Below, in pieces: positions 24,538 to 34,458 of a stretch of DNA of 64,000 nt. The stretch is from Simkaniaceae bacterium. Lineage in GTDB: Bacteria > Chlamydiota > Chlamydiia > Chlamydiales > Simkaniaceae. The translations under genes were made by a program, and so were the position numbers. The stretch is from the NCBI GenBank assembly GCA_018399075.1, contig CP073763.1, forward strand, positions 620,001 to 684,000. Direction: 5' to 3'. Within the stretch, counting starts at the first letter, position 1. Each line of letters begins with the position of its first letter. A model generated the notes under the pieces. That model was not told where the DNA came from, did not search any database, and worked only from the letters and a program-made list of their open reading frames with translations.

Positions 24538-26040
24538 TCAAGTACTCTTCGTCGATTTCTTTTTTGGAGCTGCTTTTTTTTCGCTAGAAGTCTTCTTAGG
24601 AGCGGTTTTTTTTGCCGCAGTTTTTTTTGGGGCGGCCTTTTTCTTTTCTGGTTCTTCCTCTTTTTTTGCCTCCGGTTTTTTCGGAGCTGCAGCCTTTTTC
24701 TTGGGCTTGGGTGGAACAACTTTTGCTTTAGAAATAAGGAAGTCTTCAGCCTTACTTAGAATGAGTCGTGAGGTGGCAATGGCTTTTTGTTCTTGAGACT
24801 GCTCTTGAGCCGTGTAGAGATCAGATTGATCACTGAACATTGCCTCTAAAGGAGTTGAAACACCTTGGTGAACCTCACTGGGAGTGATCGAAATCTTATT
24901 ATCCTGAATAATCTTTCTAGAAATATAGAAGAGGCGCACGGCCTTTTCTCCTTGAGTTTCTATATCTTTAATAGCAGCTTTTCTTTCCTCTTCTCCCATC
25001 TTCATGAGTTTTTGTTGAAAGGAAGGATCTTGGACAAGTTGCTTAATTCTGAACTGTGTTTCCTTCTGGAGTAGGGTTTTTGGAAGTTCAAACTGGTAAT
25101 GATCAAGAAGGAACGCGCTCATTTGTTCACGGTATTCTTTTTGGACATGCTCATCGGCTTGCTTATTCAAAAGCTTTTCGAGTCTTATTCGCAACTCTTT
25201 TGCATCTTTTGTTCCCATTTTTTGAGCAAGGGAGTCATCTATAGCAGGATAATGAGGAATTTCAATGCCACGAAGCGTTAGACGAACTTTTTTCGGAGGC
25301 ATGGATTCTTTTTCATCTTTAGAAGCATCTTCATCAGGCTTGCTTAAGCCTTCTTTAGACTCTCCAATCTTCATCCCAACGATCAACTCATGCATCCAAT
25401 TGGCCATTTTACCCTTTTGGATTTCAAAACGGGCGCTTGATAGGACGTTTTCAGGAGGGTCTTGATCAATAATGTCGGCATCGATTAAAGCATAGTCGCC
25501 TTCTTTTGCGGTTCGATCGGAAATTTTTTCCCACTCAACAAAATAGCTCTGAATATCACTTAAAGTTTTTTCGATCCGTTTTTCATCAATTGTTTCTCGC
25601 TTAACCTCTTCAACTTCAACATTGGCTAGGTTAATATCAGGTACAACAGGCTCGGTTTCAAAGGTGTAAGTCATTTCAGCCCCTTCTTCGATCGAATGTT
25701 TATCGATATTGAAGCTAATCTTGGCATCGTTGCTTAAAAGAGGAGTGTGAGCGAGTTTTTGACATTCGCGAAAGGCTTCATCTGCAATAGCCTTTTGCCA
25801 TCTCTCGTTGACAGGTTCTGCAAATTTTTTAGCAATTAGGTGATCGGGGGCTCGCCCTTTTCGGAAACCAGGAAGTGAAACTTCTTTTGAAACGGACTTA
25901 ATCGCTTCTCTTCGTGCTTTTTTAACAACCTCAGCAGAGGTTTTAACTTTATATTCAACCATACATTCTGGCTTCCGCTCGATGGTGAAAGTGACAGCGT
26001 CTGATTTAAATTCTTGAGGCTTTTCTTTTTGTTCTACCAT
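24538..26040 (-). CDS. tig: Trigger factor with extra Lys/Ala/Pro-rich tail
   Basis: 500 aa. The ribosome-binding signature PGFRKGRAP is at about residues 56-64, then a PPIase-like domain and the C-terminal chaperone arms. The classical protein would end near residue 440 (C. trachomatis 442 aa). Here about 60 more residues follow, made of repeats such as PKKPEAKKEEEPEKKKAAPK and KKTAAKKTAPKKT, like the tail of histone H1 or chlamydial Hc2. It probably still folds nascent chains; the basic tail may bind rRNA or DNA. It is transcribed with tRNA-Gly from a promoter at 26161-26189. Confidence 0.95.
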   Translation of the reverse strand: MVEQKEKPQEFKSDAVTFTIERKPECMVEYKVKTSAEVVKKARREAIKSVSKEVSLPGFRKGRAPDHLIAKKFAEPVNERWQKAIADEAFRECQKLAHTPLLSNDAKISFNIDKHSIEEGAEMTYTFETEPVVPDINLANVEVEEVKRETIDEKRIEKTLSDIQSYFVEWEKISDRTAKEGDYALIDADIIDQDPPENVLSSARFEIQKGKMANWMHELIVGMKIGESKEGLSKPDEDASKDEKESMPPKKVRLTLRGIEIPHYPAIDDSLAQKMGTKDAKELRIRLEKLLNKQADEHVQKEYREQMSAFLLDHYQFELPKTLLQKETQFRIKQLVQDPSFQQKLMKMGEEERKAAIKDIETQGEKAVRLFYISRKIIQDNKISITPSEVHQGVSTPLEAMFSDQSDLYTAQEQSQEQKAIATSRLILSKAEDFLISKAKVVPPKPKKKAAAPKKPEAKKEEEPEKKKAAPKKTAAKKTAPKKTSSEKKAAPKKKSTKST

Positions 26041-26070
26041 AGGTCCTGATCAATCCTGTATGTAAAAAAA

Positions 26071-26142
26071 AGCGGGTGATGAGATTCGAACTCACGACCC
26101 TCACGTTGGCAACGTGATGCTCTACCACTGAGCTACACCCGC
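26071..26142 (-). tRNA. tRNA-Gly (GCC)
   Basis: 72 nt cloverleaf: acceptor GCGGGTG/CACCCGC, D stem GCTC/GAGC, anticodon stem TCACG/CGTGA with loop TTGCCAA (anticodon GCC), T arm with TTCGAAT, discriminator T, CCA not encoded. It is directly upstream of tig. Confidence 0.97.
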
Positions 26143-26160
26143 ATACTAATAAGTCCAATC

Positions 26161-26189
26161 ACTATACTCACATGAGATTTTTTTTTCAA
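26161..26189 (-). promoter_or_regulatory. Promoter of tRNA-Gly and tig
   Basis: On the minus strand TTGAAA, 17-nt A-rich spacer, TATAGT: five of six bases in each hexamer. The -10 ends 18 nt before the tRNA 5' end. Confidence 0.7.
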
Positions 26190-26391
26190 AACGAAAGATT
26201 TTGCGAAGGAAAGAAAAATAGCTAAATAGGATTGGAGTCCTTAATATATCATCTTAACACTTTCTTTTTTATAAATTTTTTTCCTGGATGAAGGAGGGAA
26301 TTTTGGAAAAAAAGAGTTGAATTTTTTTTGGTGAAAAGGGTAGTCATAGAACATAATTGGGATAAAATTTTTATTCGAGGTAAATGAAAGA

Positions 26392-29300
26392 ATGTTGAAT
26401 TTGAGAAAGCTAAAAAAGGACTTTTCTCCAGCGATTTTGAAGGAAGGAAAAGACCTTTTTGATAATGACAAAGTCAAATCAGCAAAAATTCTCCATTTAG
26501 ATGCGACCTCAATTCGAATTAGCGCACAGGTTGTGGGCCAACATAAAAATACATATGAGAGTGAAATTGAGTTTGATCGAATGGAAAGTGAGACGATCGA
26601 CTCTGATTGTGATTGTCCCTATCATTATGATTGTCAACATTTAGCAGCAGTCCTTTTCTATCTAGAGACTTGTTTAGATGAAATTTTAGTGAGCTATTCC
26701 AAAGAGACCGATTTAGATGAGGTCACTGAGGATGAGAGCTTCGGTGATGAAGAGAAAGAAAAGCTCCTTGAAGCGGTCAAACAAGCAGAATCTAAGGAAG
26801 CTGAAAGGAAAGATGAAGAATATCAAAAGGAACTTTTAAAAGAATATATAGGCGCTTCGTCATTGCTTGCAAAATCCCCCTTCTTTTTACCTGAGCAAAG
26901 AGGGGAGATTGAAAAAGCAGAACTCGCTGTCATTTTTCATTTTCCTAAGAAAGGAAATGATGTAGAGGTCCAACTAGCTCTCCGCCTCCCTTCAAGATCT
27001 AAGCCTCTCCATATTCCAAACATCCGTCATTTTTTAGAAGCGCTTCGGTATCAGGAGCCTTTATATGTTGGGGGAAAAAGTCATTTATTTTCTGTTGATT
27101 CTTTTGATGAGAGTGAACAAGGGATTGCTCGTTTGGTGATGGATCATGCAAAACTTCCAGAAAAAACGATGAGTGAGAGGGCTCAAAAGATGGCGACTCT
27201 CGATGTAAAGATTTTTGGAATGATTTTAGCAAAAGCTGAGGAAATAGCTTCTGATCTCTTAAACCAAAAAGGATGGGCTTTTCAAGAAGATGAACTCCCT
27301 ACCCTTCCATGTCTTTTCGAGGAAAATTTAGAGTCTCCTATTCGTTTTTCAAAGTCTAATGCGCAGGTGAATGTTTCTTTGGAATATATCCACCCACCGA
27401 CAACAAAAATCTTATTAAACCCCACTTTATTGATTGATCAGCAAAAGATTATGCTAGAGGATGCACGCTTTTTTGAGTGTGCTAAACCTGGAATTATTTA
27501 TAATCATGTCTTTTATCGCTTTCCCATTCATATCACGAGACAACATTTGAGAAGTCTCCTTCCGATGAGAGAAATGACGATTCCCGAACCTCTCTTTGGA
27601 ACTTTTGTAGAGAATGCACTTCCTGAAATGGCCCGTTTTGCTGAAGTCGATATGTCAGGGGTTGTTGAGCACTTTACGACTCTTCCGTTTGTTGGTTCGA
27701 TAGAAGCGATTTGTGATTTGACGTTCTTAAATGGGGAGCTCGATGCGACCCTTGCATTCCAATATGATAAACATATCGTTCCATCCTCTTCGAAAAAACT
27801 TAAATTTGCAGATATTGATTCTTTTGTCACTGAAGAGGGGATTGTCGCTCGTAATTTAGTAGAGGAACAAAAGATTATTGATGATCTTTTCCAAGATTTT
27901 ATTTTTGATCACGATCAACAGATCTATGTGGCAAAAACGGAGAAGAAAATTATCGAGTTTATGACCGATATCATTCCTCGCAATCAACACCGCGTTAAGT
28001 TCAATTGTCCCCAAAACCTTCTTGATCAATTTATTTATGACCAGACGAAATTTAATCTATCTCTCACGAATACTGATCGCCTCGATGTCTATGAGATGGA
28101 TTTAGAGGTTAAGGGTGCTCTTAAAGGGGTTACTGTTGATCGTCTTTGGGATTGTATTATTTCACGCCGTGCTTATCTCGAGCTTGATATGGGGCAAAAA
28201 AAGGACGCTAAGACTAAGGATGGAGGGAATAAAATTCCTAAAATCCTGGTCCTTGATCTAGAAGAAGTTGGAGCTGTTGTTCAACTCTTTGATGAATTAG
28301 CGATTGAAAATCTAGAGAATAAAAAGCTAGAAAGACCGATTTGGAGCCTTGCGAACATTGATGAAAAGAGCTTCGAAGGACTTCCAGTGACGTTTAAAAT
28401 GAGCCCAAGACTTAAAGAGATCCGAGAGCAAATGCTTGGAGAAAAAGTCTTGAAGTTTAGCCCAGTTCCTAAAACGGTAAAAGCTGAGCTAAGGCACTAT
28501 CAAGAAGAAGGGGTTCATTGGCTCGAGCGTCTTCGTCTGATGTATCTTAATGGAATCCTAGCTGACGATATGGGTCTTGGTAAAACCCTTCAAGCGATCG
28601 TTGCGTTGACGCAACATATGGGAAAAGCGACAAACCCTGCATTAGTTGTCTGTCCTACCTCTCTTCTCTATAACTGGCAAGAGGAGTGTCATAAATTTAA
28701 TGGAAAGCTTAAGACGTTGATTATCGATGGAATGCCTAACCAACGAAAAAAACTTATTAAGAATGTGAAAGAATATGATGTGATCATTACCTCCTATAGC
28801 CTCCTCCAAAAGGATATAGAAGCTTATGACAAGGTAACTTTTTCTTATATGATCCTCGATGAAGCGCAGCATATTAAGAACAGAGGGACTCGCAATGCAA
28901 AATCGGTGAAAAAGATTAAAGCCGAGCATCGAATGATTCTTTCAGGGACTCCAATTGAAAATTCGCTTGATGAACTTTGGAGCCTTTTCGACTTCCTTAT
29001 GCCAGGATTTTTGGGGCAATATGATCGTTTTGTTGAAAAATATGTACGGCTCTCTGGTGAAGAACAGACCAAAAACCTTCAATATCTTCGTAAGAAGGTA
29101 GCTCCCTTTATCATGCGTCGGATGAAAGTTGATGTTCTTGATGACCTCCCACCAGTTAGTGAAAATGTCTACCACTGTCAATTAACGAAAGTTCAAAAAG
29201 ACCTTTATAAATCTTATGCTGAATCAGCAAGGAATGAACTTGTGAAACTTGTTGAGCGAGATGGTTTTGATAAGGTCCAAATCCATGTGTTAGCTACCCT

Positions 29301-29877
29301 TACACGTTTGAAGCAGATCTGCTGTCATCCAGCGATTTTTGCTAAGGAAACGGCTGAAATGGGAGATTCTGCGAAGTATGACATGCTTGTCGAGCTTCTC
29401 CAAACATTAATTGAAGGGCAACATAAAACGGTCATATTCTCTCAATATACCAAGATGCTTCAAATCATGCGCAAAGACTTTGAGCAGCGAGGCATTCGCT
29501 TTAATTATCTCGATGGATCGAGCAAAAACCGCCTTGAAATCGTTAAAGAATTTAATGAAGACCCCAATATTCCTGTTTTCTTAGTTTCTCTAAAAGCAGG
29601 AGGAACAGGATTAAATCTAGTGGGTGCTGATACAGTCATTCACTATGATATGTGGTGGAACCCCGCCGTTGAAAATCAAGCAACCGACCGTGTTCATCGG
29701 ATTGGACAAAAAGAATCTGTTTCTGTTTATAAATTGATCACTAATGGAACGATCGAAGAAAAAATTGTGGAAATGCAGAACCGAAAGAGGGGAATTGTGA
29801 AGAAAATTGTCAGCTGCGATGATGAAGCCATTACAAAATTGACGTGGGAAGATGTCTTGGAGCTCCTTCAGACTTGA
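26392..29877 (+). CDS. SWI2/SNF2-family helicase with SWIM zinc finger
   Basis: 1161 aa. The N-terminal SWIM-type finger is CDCPYHYDCQH (about residues 75-85), followed by a long middle region. The SNF2 core comprises motif I DDMGLGKT (about 725-732), motif II DEAQ (about 823), motif III SGTPIENSLDELWSL, and helicase-C motifs VSLKAGGTGLNL and RVHRIGQKESVSVYKLI. It is a double-stranded DNA translocase that remodels protein-DNA complexes. It is syntenic with CT708 between tig and mreB. The start at 26392 has only a weak binding site (GAGGTAAATGAAAG), but the next residues belong to the conserved N-terminus. Confidence 0.95.
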   Translation: MLNLRKLKKDFSPAILKEGKDLFDNDKVKSAKILHLDATSIRISAQVVGQHKNTYESEIEFDRMESETIDSDCDCPYHYDCQHLAAVLFYLETCLDEILVSYSKETDLDEVTEDESFGDEEKEKLLEAVKQAESKEAERKDEEYQKELLKEYIGASSLLAKSPFFLPEQRGEIEKAELAVIFHFPKKGNDVEVQLALRLPSRSKPLHIPNIRHFLEALRYQEPLYVGGKSHLFSVDSFDESEQGIARLVMDHAKLPEKTMSERAQKMATLDVKIFGMILAKAEEIASDLLNQKGWAFQEDELPTLPCLFEENLESPIRFSKSNAQVNVSLEYIHPPTTKILLNPTLLIDQQKIMLEDARFFECAKPGIIYNHVFYRFPIHITRQHLRSLLPMREMTIPEPLFGTFVENALPEMARFAEVDMSGVVEHFTTLPFVGSIEAICDLTFLNGELDATLAFQYDKHIVPSSSKKLKFADIDSFVTEEGIVARNLVEEQKIIDDLFQDFIFDHDQQIYVAKTEKKIIEFMTDIIPRNQHRVKFNCPQNLLDQFIYDQTKFNLSLTNTDRLDVYEMDLEVKGALKGVTVDRLWDCIISRRAYLELDMGQKKDAKTKDGGNKIPKILVLDLEEVGAVVQLFDELAIENLENKKLERPIWSLANIDEKSFEGLPVTFKMSPRLKEIREQMLGEKVLKFSPVPKTVKAELRHYQEEGVHWLERLRLMYLNGILADDMGLGKTLQAIVALTQHMGKATNPALVVCPTSLLYNWQEECHKFNGKLKTLIIDGMPNQRKKLIKNVKEYDVIITSYSLLQKDIEAYDKVTFSYMILDEAQHIKNRGTRNAKSVKKIKAEHRMILSGTPIENSLDELWSLFDFLMPGFLGQYDRFVEKYVRLSGEEQTKNLQYLRKKVAPFIMRRMKVDVLDDLPPVSENVYHCQLTKVQKDLYKSYAESARNELVKLVERDGFDKVQIHVLATLTRLKQICCHPAIFAKETAEMGDSAKYDMLVELLQTLIEGQHKTVIFSQYTKMLQIMRKDFEQRGIRFNYLDGSSKNRLEIVKEFNEDPNIPVFLVSLKAGGTGLNLVGADTVIHYDMWWNPAVENQATDRVHRIGQKESVSVYKLITNGTIEEKIVEMQNRKRGIVKKIVSCDDEAITKLTWEDVLELLQT

Positions 29878-29951
29878 TCAATTTTATCCGATCGTTCATT
29901 ATGGAAATAACAATGTAATTGATGCGTATTTCGGATTGAAAAGGAATGAAA

Positions 29952-31037
29952 ATGAAAGTTAAGGTCGCTGGGAAAGGAAGTCTCCTCAAGAATTTTAAAC
30001 AAGGATTTATGAACAAGGTCGGTCAGTTGACCGGGATTTTTGCAAGTGATATTGGTATTGACTTAGGAACTGCTAATACCCTTGTCTATGTTCGTGGAAA
30101 AGGAATTGTTCTTGCAGAGCCTTCTGTTGTCGCAGTCGATTCGGTGACCAATGATGTTCTTGCTGTAGGCCATAAAGCGAAAGCAATGCTTGGTAAAACG
30201 CCCCGAAAAATCCATGCCGTGCGTCCCATGAAAGATGGTGTTATTGCGGACTTTGAGATTGCTGAAGGGATGCTTAAAGCCCTAATTTCTCGTGTAACCC
30301 CTTCTCGTAGCCTTTTCAGACCAAAGATTTTGATCGCAGTTCCTTCGGGCATTACTGGGGTTGAAAAGCGTGCTGTTGAAGATTCTGCACTAAGAGCTGG
30401 AGCTCAAGAGGTGATTTTGATCGAGGAGCCGATGGCAGCTGCGATTGGTGTCGATCTTCCTGTTCATGAGCCTTCTGCAAATATGATTATCGATGTGGGT
30501 GGGGGTACCACCGAAATCGCTATTATTTCTCTTGGTGGGATTGTCGAATCCCGTTCGATTCGAATTGCGGGGGATGAGTTTGATGAGTGTATCATCAACT
30601 ACATGCGTCGCACTTATAACTTAATGATTGGTCCCCGTACTGCTGAAGAGATCAAAATGACGATTGGTTCTGCTTATCCTCTTGGTGATCACGAGCTTGA
30701 AATGGAAGTGCGTGGCAGAGATCAAGTGGCAGGACTTCCAATCACGAAGCGGATCAATTCTGTAGAGATCCGTGAATGTCTTTCCGAGCCTATTCAACAA
30801 ATTATTGCCTGCACAAAGGAAACGTTAGAGCGTTGTCCTCCAGAACTTGCTGCGGACCTCGTAGAAAGTGGAATGGTTCTTGCTGGTGGTGGAGCGCTTA
30901 TTAAGGGGCTCGACAAAGCGCTGATTAAAGAATCAGGACTTCCTGTTATTGTGGCTACTAATCCGCTCCTAGCTGTCTGCATGGGAACGGGTAAGGCTCT
31001 TGAGTATCTAGAAACTTTCAAAAAAGCCGCTTTATAA
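29952..31037 (+). CDS. mreB: MreB, actin-like morphogen
   Basis: 361 aa from the ATG at 29952, which has AAGGA 6 nt before it; the ATG at 29946 directly abuts that site and is less likely. Phosphate-binding and connecting motifs of the actin fold are present (DIGIDLGTANTLVYVRGKG, then MIIDVGGGTTEIAIISLGGI and LAGGGALIKGLD). In chlamydiae, which lack FtsZ, MreB organises division-septum peptidoglycan synthesis. An N-terminal extension of about 30 residues with basic/amphipathic character (GSLLKNFKQGFMNKVGQLTG) may mediate membrane attachment. Syntenic with CT709. Confidence 0.97.
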   Translation: MKVKVAGKGSLLKNFKQGFMNKVGQLTGIFASDIGIDLGTANTLVYVRGKGIVLAEPSVVAVDSVTNDVLAVGHKAKAMLGKTPRKIHAVRPMKDGVIADFEIAEGMLKALISRVTPSRSLFRPKILIAVPSGITGVEKRAVEDSALRAGAQEVILIEEPMAAAIGVDLPVHEPSANMIIDVGGGTTEIAIISLGGIVESRSIRIAGDEFDECIINYMRRTYNLMIGPRTAEEIKMTIGSAYPLGDHELEMEVRGRDQVAGLPITKRINSVEIRECLSEPIQQIIACTKETLERCPPELAADLVESGMVLAGGGALIKGLDKALIKESGLPVIVATNPLLAVCMGTGKALEYLETFKKAAL

Positions 31038-31063
31038 ATCCCAAATCGGTTATTTAGTCGGGT

Positions 31064-32815
31064 ATGGATATAAACCACCCAAAACTTAAATCTTGGATCG
31101 AAGCGATTAAAGGGCTTTGTGAGCCTGACTCGGTCCACTATTGTGATGGCTCTAAAGAAGAGCATGATGCTATTTGTCAAGAACTTGTTAATAAAAAGGT
31201 TTTTGTGAGACTGGCTAAAAGGCCAGGGTCCTATTGGTGTCGATCAGATCCCGAAGATGTTGCACGTGTTGAAGATAGGACTTTCATCTGCTGCGAAAAA
31301 AAAGAAGACGCTGGCCCAACAAACAACTGGGAAGAGCCCTTAAAGATGAAGGAAAAGCTTCTCGGTCTTTTCAAAGGGTGTATGAAGGGACGGAAAATGT
31401 ATGTGATTCCCTTTAGTATGGGGCCCTTTGGTTCAACGCTTTCAGAAATTGGGGTGCAAATCACCGATAGTCCTTATGTTGTAGCGAATACCTATATTAT
31501 GACCCGTATGGGAAAGAAAGCCCTGGATGTTTTGGGAAGCGATGGAGAATTTGTTCCTTGTTTGCATTCTGTAGGCGTTCCTCTAGAGGAGGAACAAGAG
31601 GATTCTTTCTGGCCTTGTTGTGCTGATGATAAATATATCGTTCACTTCCCTGAAAAGCGAGAGATTTGGTCTTTTGGAAGTGGGTATGGGGGAAATGCTC
31701 TCCTTGGAAAAAAATGTTTAGCTCTTCGCATTGCTTCTGTGAAAGGGAGGGATGAAAAGTGGATGGCTGAGCATATGCTGATAGTGGGAATCACAAATCC
31801 GGAAGGGAAAAAGCTCTTTTTTACAGCGGCTTTCCCTAGCGCCTGTGGAAAAACAAACCTTGCGATGCTTCAATCATCACTTCCTGGATGGAAGGTCGAA
31901 TGTGTGGGCGACGATATTGCTTGGATGCGAATTGGTAGGGATGGAAGGCTTTATGCGATCAATCCAGAATATGGATTTTTTGGAGTTGCACCTGGTACTT
32001 CTTATGATTCAAATCCTAATGCCATGGAGTCTATTAAGACTAACTCTATTTTTACGAATGTAGCACTAACCGATGATGGGGATGTTTGGTGGGAAGGAAT
32101 GACCGAGACCCCTCCTAACCACCTTATTGATTGGAAGGGGAGAGATTGGACCCCAGAATCAGAGGAAAAAGCAGCTCATCCCAATGCGCGATTTACTGCT
32201 CCTGCAAGGCAATGCCCCGTGATTGATCCTGCTTTTGATGATGTGAATGGTGTTCCGATTTCAGGAATTATTTTTGGAGGAAGGCGCGAAAGTGTTGTAC
32301 CTCTTATTATTGAGAGCCTCACTTGGGCTCATGGAACCTTTTTAGGTGCTTCGCTTTCATCTGAGATGACTGCCGCTGCAGCTGGAAAAATTGGAAAGCT
32401 TCGGCATGATCCTTTTGCCATGCTCCCTTTTTGTGGTTACCACATGGGGGATTACTTTGGCCATTGGCTGGAAATGGGGAGCCTCCTAGGAGGCAAAGCC
32501 CCAAAAATTTATCATGCCAACTGGTTTAGAAAGGGGAAGGATGGAAAATTTCTCTGGCCAGGATTTGGTGAAAACATGCGGGTTCTGAAGTGGATTTTTG
32601 AAAGATGTGACGGCTTAGGGGAAGGGGTGAAAAATCCTGTGGGAATATTCCCCAAAGATTTTGGTGCCCCAGATGAGCTTTTCGAAATTGATGTAGATGC
32701 TTGGAAGGAAGAGGTAAAAGGTCTTCGTGAATATTTCACCCTGTTTGGTGATCGGCTCCCTAAAGAAATCACTAAGGAGCTCGATGACTTAGAAAGGCGG
32801 GTCAGTGAATTATAA
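31064..32815 (+). CDS. pckA: Phosphoenolpyruvate carboxykinase (GTP)
   Basis: 583 aa. GTP-type PEPCK converts oxaloacetate plus GTP to phosphoenolpyruvate, CO2 and GDP. The kinase-1a P-loop [13 protein letters not shown] (about residues 257-269) contains the family's reactive Cys. Further signatures are [20 protein letters not shown] near the N-terminus, metal/substrate residues around [13 protein letters not shown], and the nucleotide-binding FFGVAPGT and IIFGGRR. It provides gluconeogenic carbon from host-derived C4/amino acids. It is 27 nt downstream of mreB, as in CT709-CT710. The stop overlaps the start of the MFS gene. Confidence 0.97.
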   Translation: MDINHPKLKSWIEAIKGLCEPDSVHYCDGSKEEHDAICQELVNKKVFVRLAKRPGSYWCRSDPEDVARVEDRTFICCEKKEDAGPTNNWEEPLKMKEKLLGLFKGCMKGRKMYVIPFSMGPFGSTLSEIGVQITDSPYVVANTYIMTRMGKKALDVLGSDGEFVPCLHSVGVPLEEEQEDSFWPCCADDKYIVHFPEKREIWSFGSGYGGNALLGKKCLALRIASVKGRDEKWMAEHMLIVGITNPEGKKLFFTAAFPSACGKTNLAMLQSSLPGWKVECVGDDIAWMRIGRDGRLYAINPEYGFFGVAPGTSYDSNPNAMESIKTNSIFTNVALTDDGDVWWEGMTETPPNHLIDWKGRDWTPESEEKAAHPNARFTAPARQCPVIDPAFDDVNGVPISGIIFGGRRESVVPLIIESLTWAHGTFLGASLSSEMTAAAAGKIGKLRHDPFAMLPFCGYHMGDYFGHWLEMGSLLGGKAPKIYHANWFRKGKDGKFLWPGFGENMRVLKWIFERCDGLGEGVKNPVGIFPKDFGAPDELFEIDVDAWKEEVKGLREYFTLFGDRLPKEITKELDDLERRVSEL

Positions 32816-33998
32816 GCTCGAAACAAAAAAACCTCACACAGCCATTCTTATTAAACTGATTTCTCTTGCCTCGATAGGAGCTGTTCTGTTCACTCCTGGA
32901 ATTCCTGCGATGGTTAAATTTTTTGGAATTACTGAAGGGGATGCACAGTTTGCTTTGACTCTTTTCTTGGTAGGCTATGCCTTAGGGCAGATTCTTTATA
33001 GCCCTTTTGCTAATCGATTTGGACGGAAGCCAACCCTATATATAGGATTAGTCATTGCTATTTTCGGGAGCCTTCTTTCGGCTCTTTCAAGCCCTCTCCA
33101 TTCCTATTCACTTTTGATTATCTCCCGTTTGATCACGGCTATTGGAGCAAGTGTGGGTCTTGTTTTATCGCTCACGATCATCAATGATTATTACTATGAG
33201 CATCAAGCGCGGAAGGTTGTCCCTATTGTGAGTACTGCCTTTGCTATTGTCCCTTTTATAGGGATAGCTATTGGGGGAGTTCTTGTTCATCACTTTGGTT
33301 GGGCCAGCAGCTTTTATTTCTTGGTGTGTTACTATATTGTCGTTCTCTGTTTTGCAACGCGCCTTCCTGAAACAGGCGTTAATCTTAACAGGAAAGAAAC
33401 GCGCCCGAAAGTGATTTGGTCCCGCTATAAAGAGGCCTTTAAGGACCCACGACTCGTGGCTTTTTCAATCCTTTTTGGAATTACTACTGGGATGATCTAT
33501 ATCTTTGCGGCAACTGCTCCCATTATTGCTATCGATACCCTGAAGTTAACACCTGAAAATTATGGTTTTATCAATTTGCTCATTGCCATTTTTTATGTAG
33601 CAGGAAACTTGCTCGCTGCTGCTTTAAGTAAGAGATTTAGTGCTCTCAAAATGATTTCGGGAGGCTTGGTGATTTTTGGCATTGCCTTTATTGTTCTTTT
33701 CATCTGCTTTGCCTCGGGTCATATTACTCCCTATACATTTTTTATTCCGTTTATCATTGCTTATTTTGGCTACCCGATTGCCTATTCAAATGCCATTGTC
33801 CTTGCAAGCAACCACTTTGAAGATAGAGCCACAGGTTCAGCAGTGATGAACTTTATTAATATGCTTATGCCAGTCATAGGTGTTTTGATTATTCAAACCC
33901 TTCCGGGTCCAGTAACCATTACCATGCCTTCATTAATGCTTGCTCTAACAGGTATTTATCTTCTGATCTTTATTTACTCAAAACGGTATGTTCGTTAG
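32805..33998 (+). CDS. MFS transporter, Bcr/CflA type
   Basis: 397 aa, twelve membrane helices, motif [16 protein letters not shown] (about residues 66-80), and helix 4/5 [17 protein letters not shown] like Bcr/CflA drug-resistance exporters. It starts at GTG 32805 inside the last codons of pckA (11-nt overlap), with AGGCGG upstream, implying translational coupling. The substrate is unknown. It ends where dtd begins, so pckA, this gene and dtd may be co-transcribed. Confidence 0.88.
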   Translation: MNYKLETKKPHTAILIKLISLASIGAVLFTPGIPAMVKFFGITEGDAQFALTLFLVGYALGQILYSPFANRFGRKPTLYIGLVIAIFGSLLSALSSPLHSYSLLIISRLITAIGASVGLVLSLTIINDYYYEHQARKVVPIVSTAFAIVPFIGIAIGGVLVHHFGWASSFYFLVCYYIVVLCFATRLPETGVNLNRKETRPKVIWSRYKEAFKDPRLVAFSILFGITTGMIYIFAATAPIIAIDTLKLTPENYGFINLLIAIFYVAGNLLAAALSKRFSALKMISGGLVIFGIAFIVLFICFASGHITPYTFFIPFIIAYFGYPIAYSNAIVLASNHFEDRATGSAVMNFINMLMPVIGVLIIQTLPGPVTITMPSLMLALTGIYLLIFIYSKRYVR

Positions 33999-34008
33999 CA
34001 TATTGGCC

Positions 34009-34452
34009 ATGCGAGCACTGATTCAACGAGTAAAAGAAGCAAAAGTAACAGTCGATGACCAAATGATTGGCGTTATCGGTCCTGGACTTCTCCTATTTTT
34101 AGGCCTTCATAAAGAGGATGATGAGTCGAAGATTCCTTGGCTTGTTGAAAAAGTAGTCAACCTTCGCGTTTTTGAAGATGATGAGGGGAAGATGAACCTT
34201 TCTCTAAAAGACAAAGAAGGAAAGCTTTTGATCGTTTCCCAGTTTACCCTTTATGGAAACTGCAATGCGGGAAGGCGACCTTCTTTTATCGAAACAATGC
34301 CACCCGATCAGGCAGAGAAACTCTATGAGGCATTTATTGCTAAGGGAAAAGAGCTTTTAGGGGAGGAAAACATTGCAACAGGGAAATTTGGGGCTGAGAT
34401 GGCTGTTTCCATGGTGAATGATGGCCCTGTCACCTTTTTAATCTCACGTTAG
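34009..34452 (+). CDS. dtd: D-aminoacyl-tRNA deacylase
   Basis: 147 aa from ATG 34009 (MRALIQRVKEAKVTV), matching the normal family start and length (E. coli 145 aa); an in-frame ATG at 33988 would overlap the MFS gene. The active-site motifs SQFTLYGN and the late NDGPVTF (cross-subunit Gly-cisPro type) are present. The enzyme removes D-amino acids mischarged onto tRNA. It starts about 10 nt after the MFS stop and converges with the 1159-aa gene, whose stop is only 6 nt away. Confidence 0.96.
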   Translation: MRALIQRVKEAKVTVDDQMIGVIGPGLLLFLGLHKEDDESKIPWLVEKVVNLRVFEDDEGKMNLSLKDKEGKLLIVSQFTLYGNCNAGRRPSFIETMPPDQAEKLYEAFIAKGKELLGEENIATGKFGAEMAVSMVNDGPVTFLISR

Positions 34453-34458
34453 TTCATC

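Noticed and set aside
33988-34008. Upstream start of dtd
   Set aside because: Overlaps the MFS gene end and adds residues absent from the family; MRALIQRV is the canonical start.
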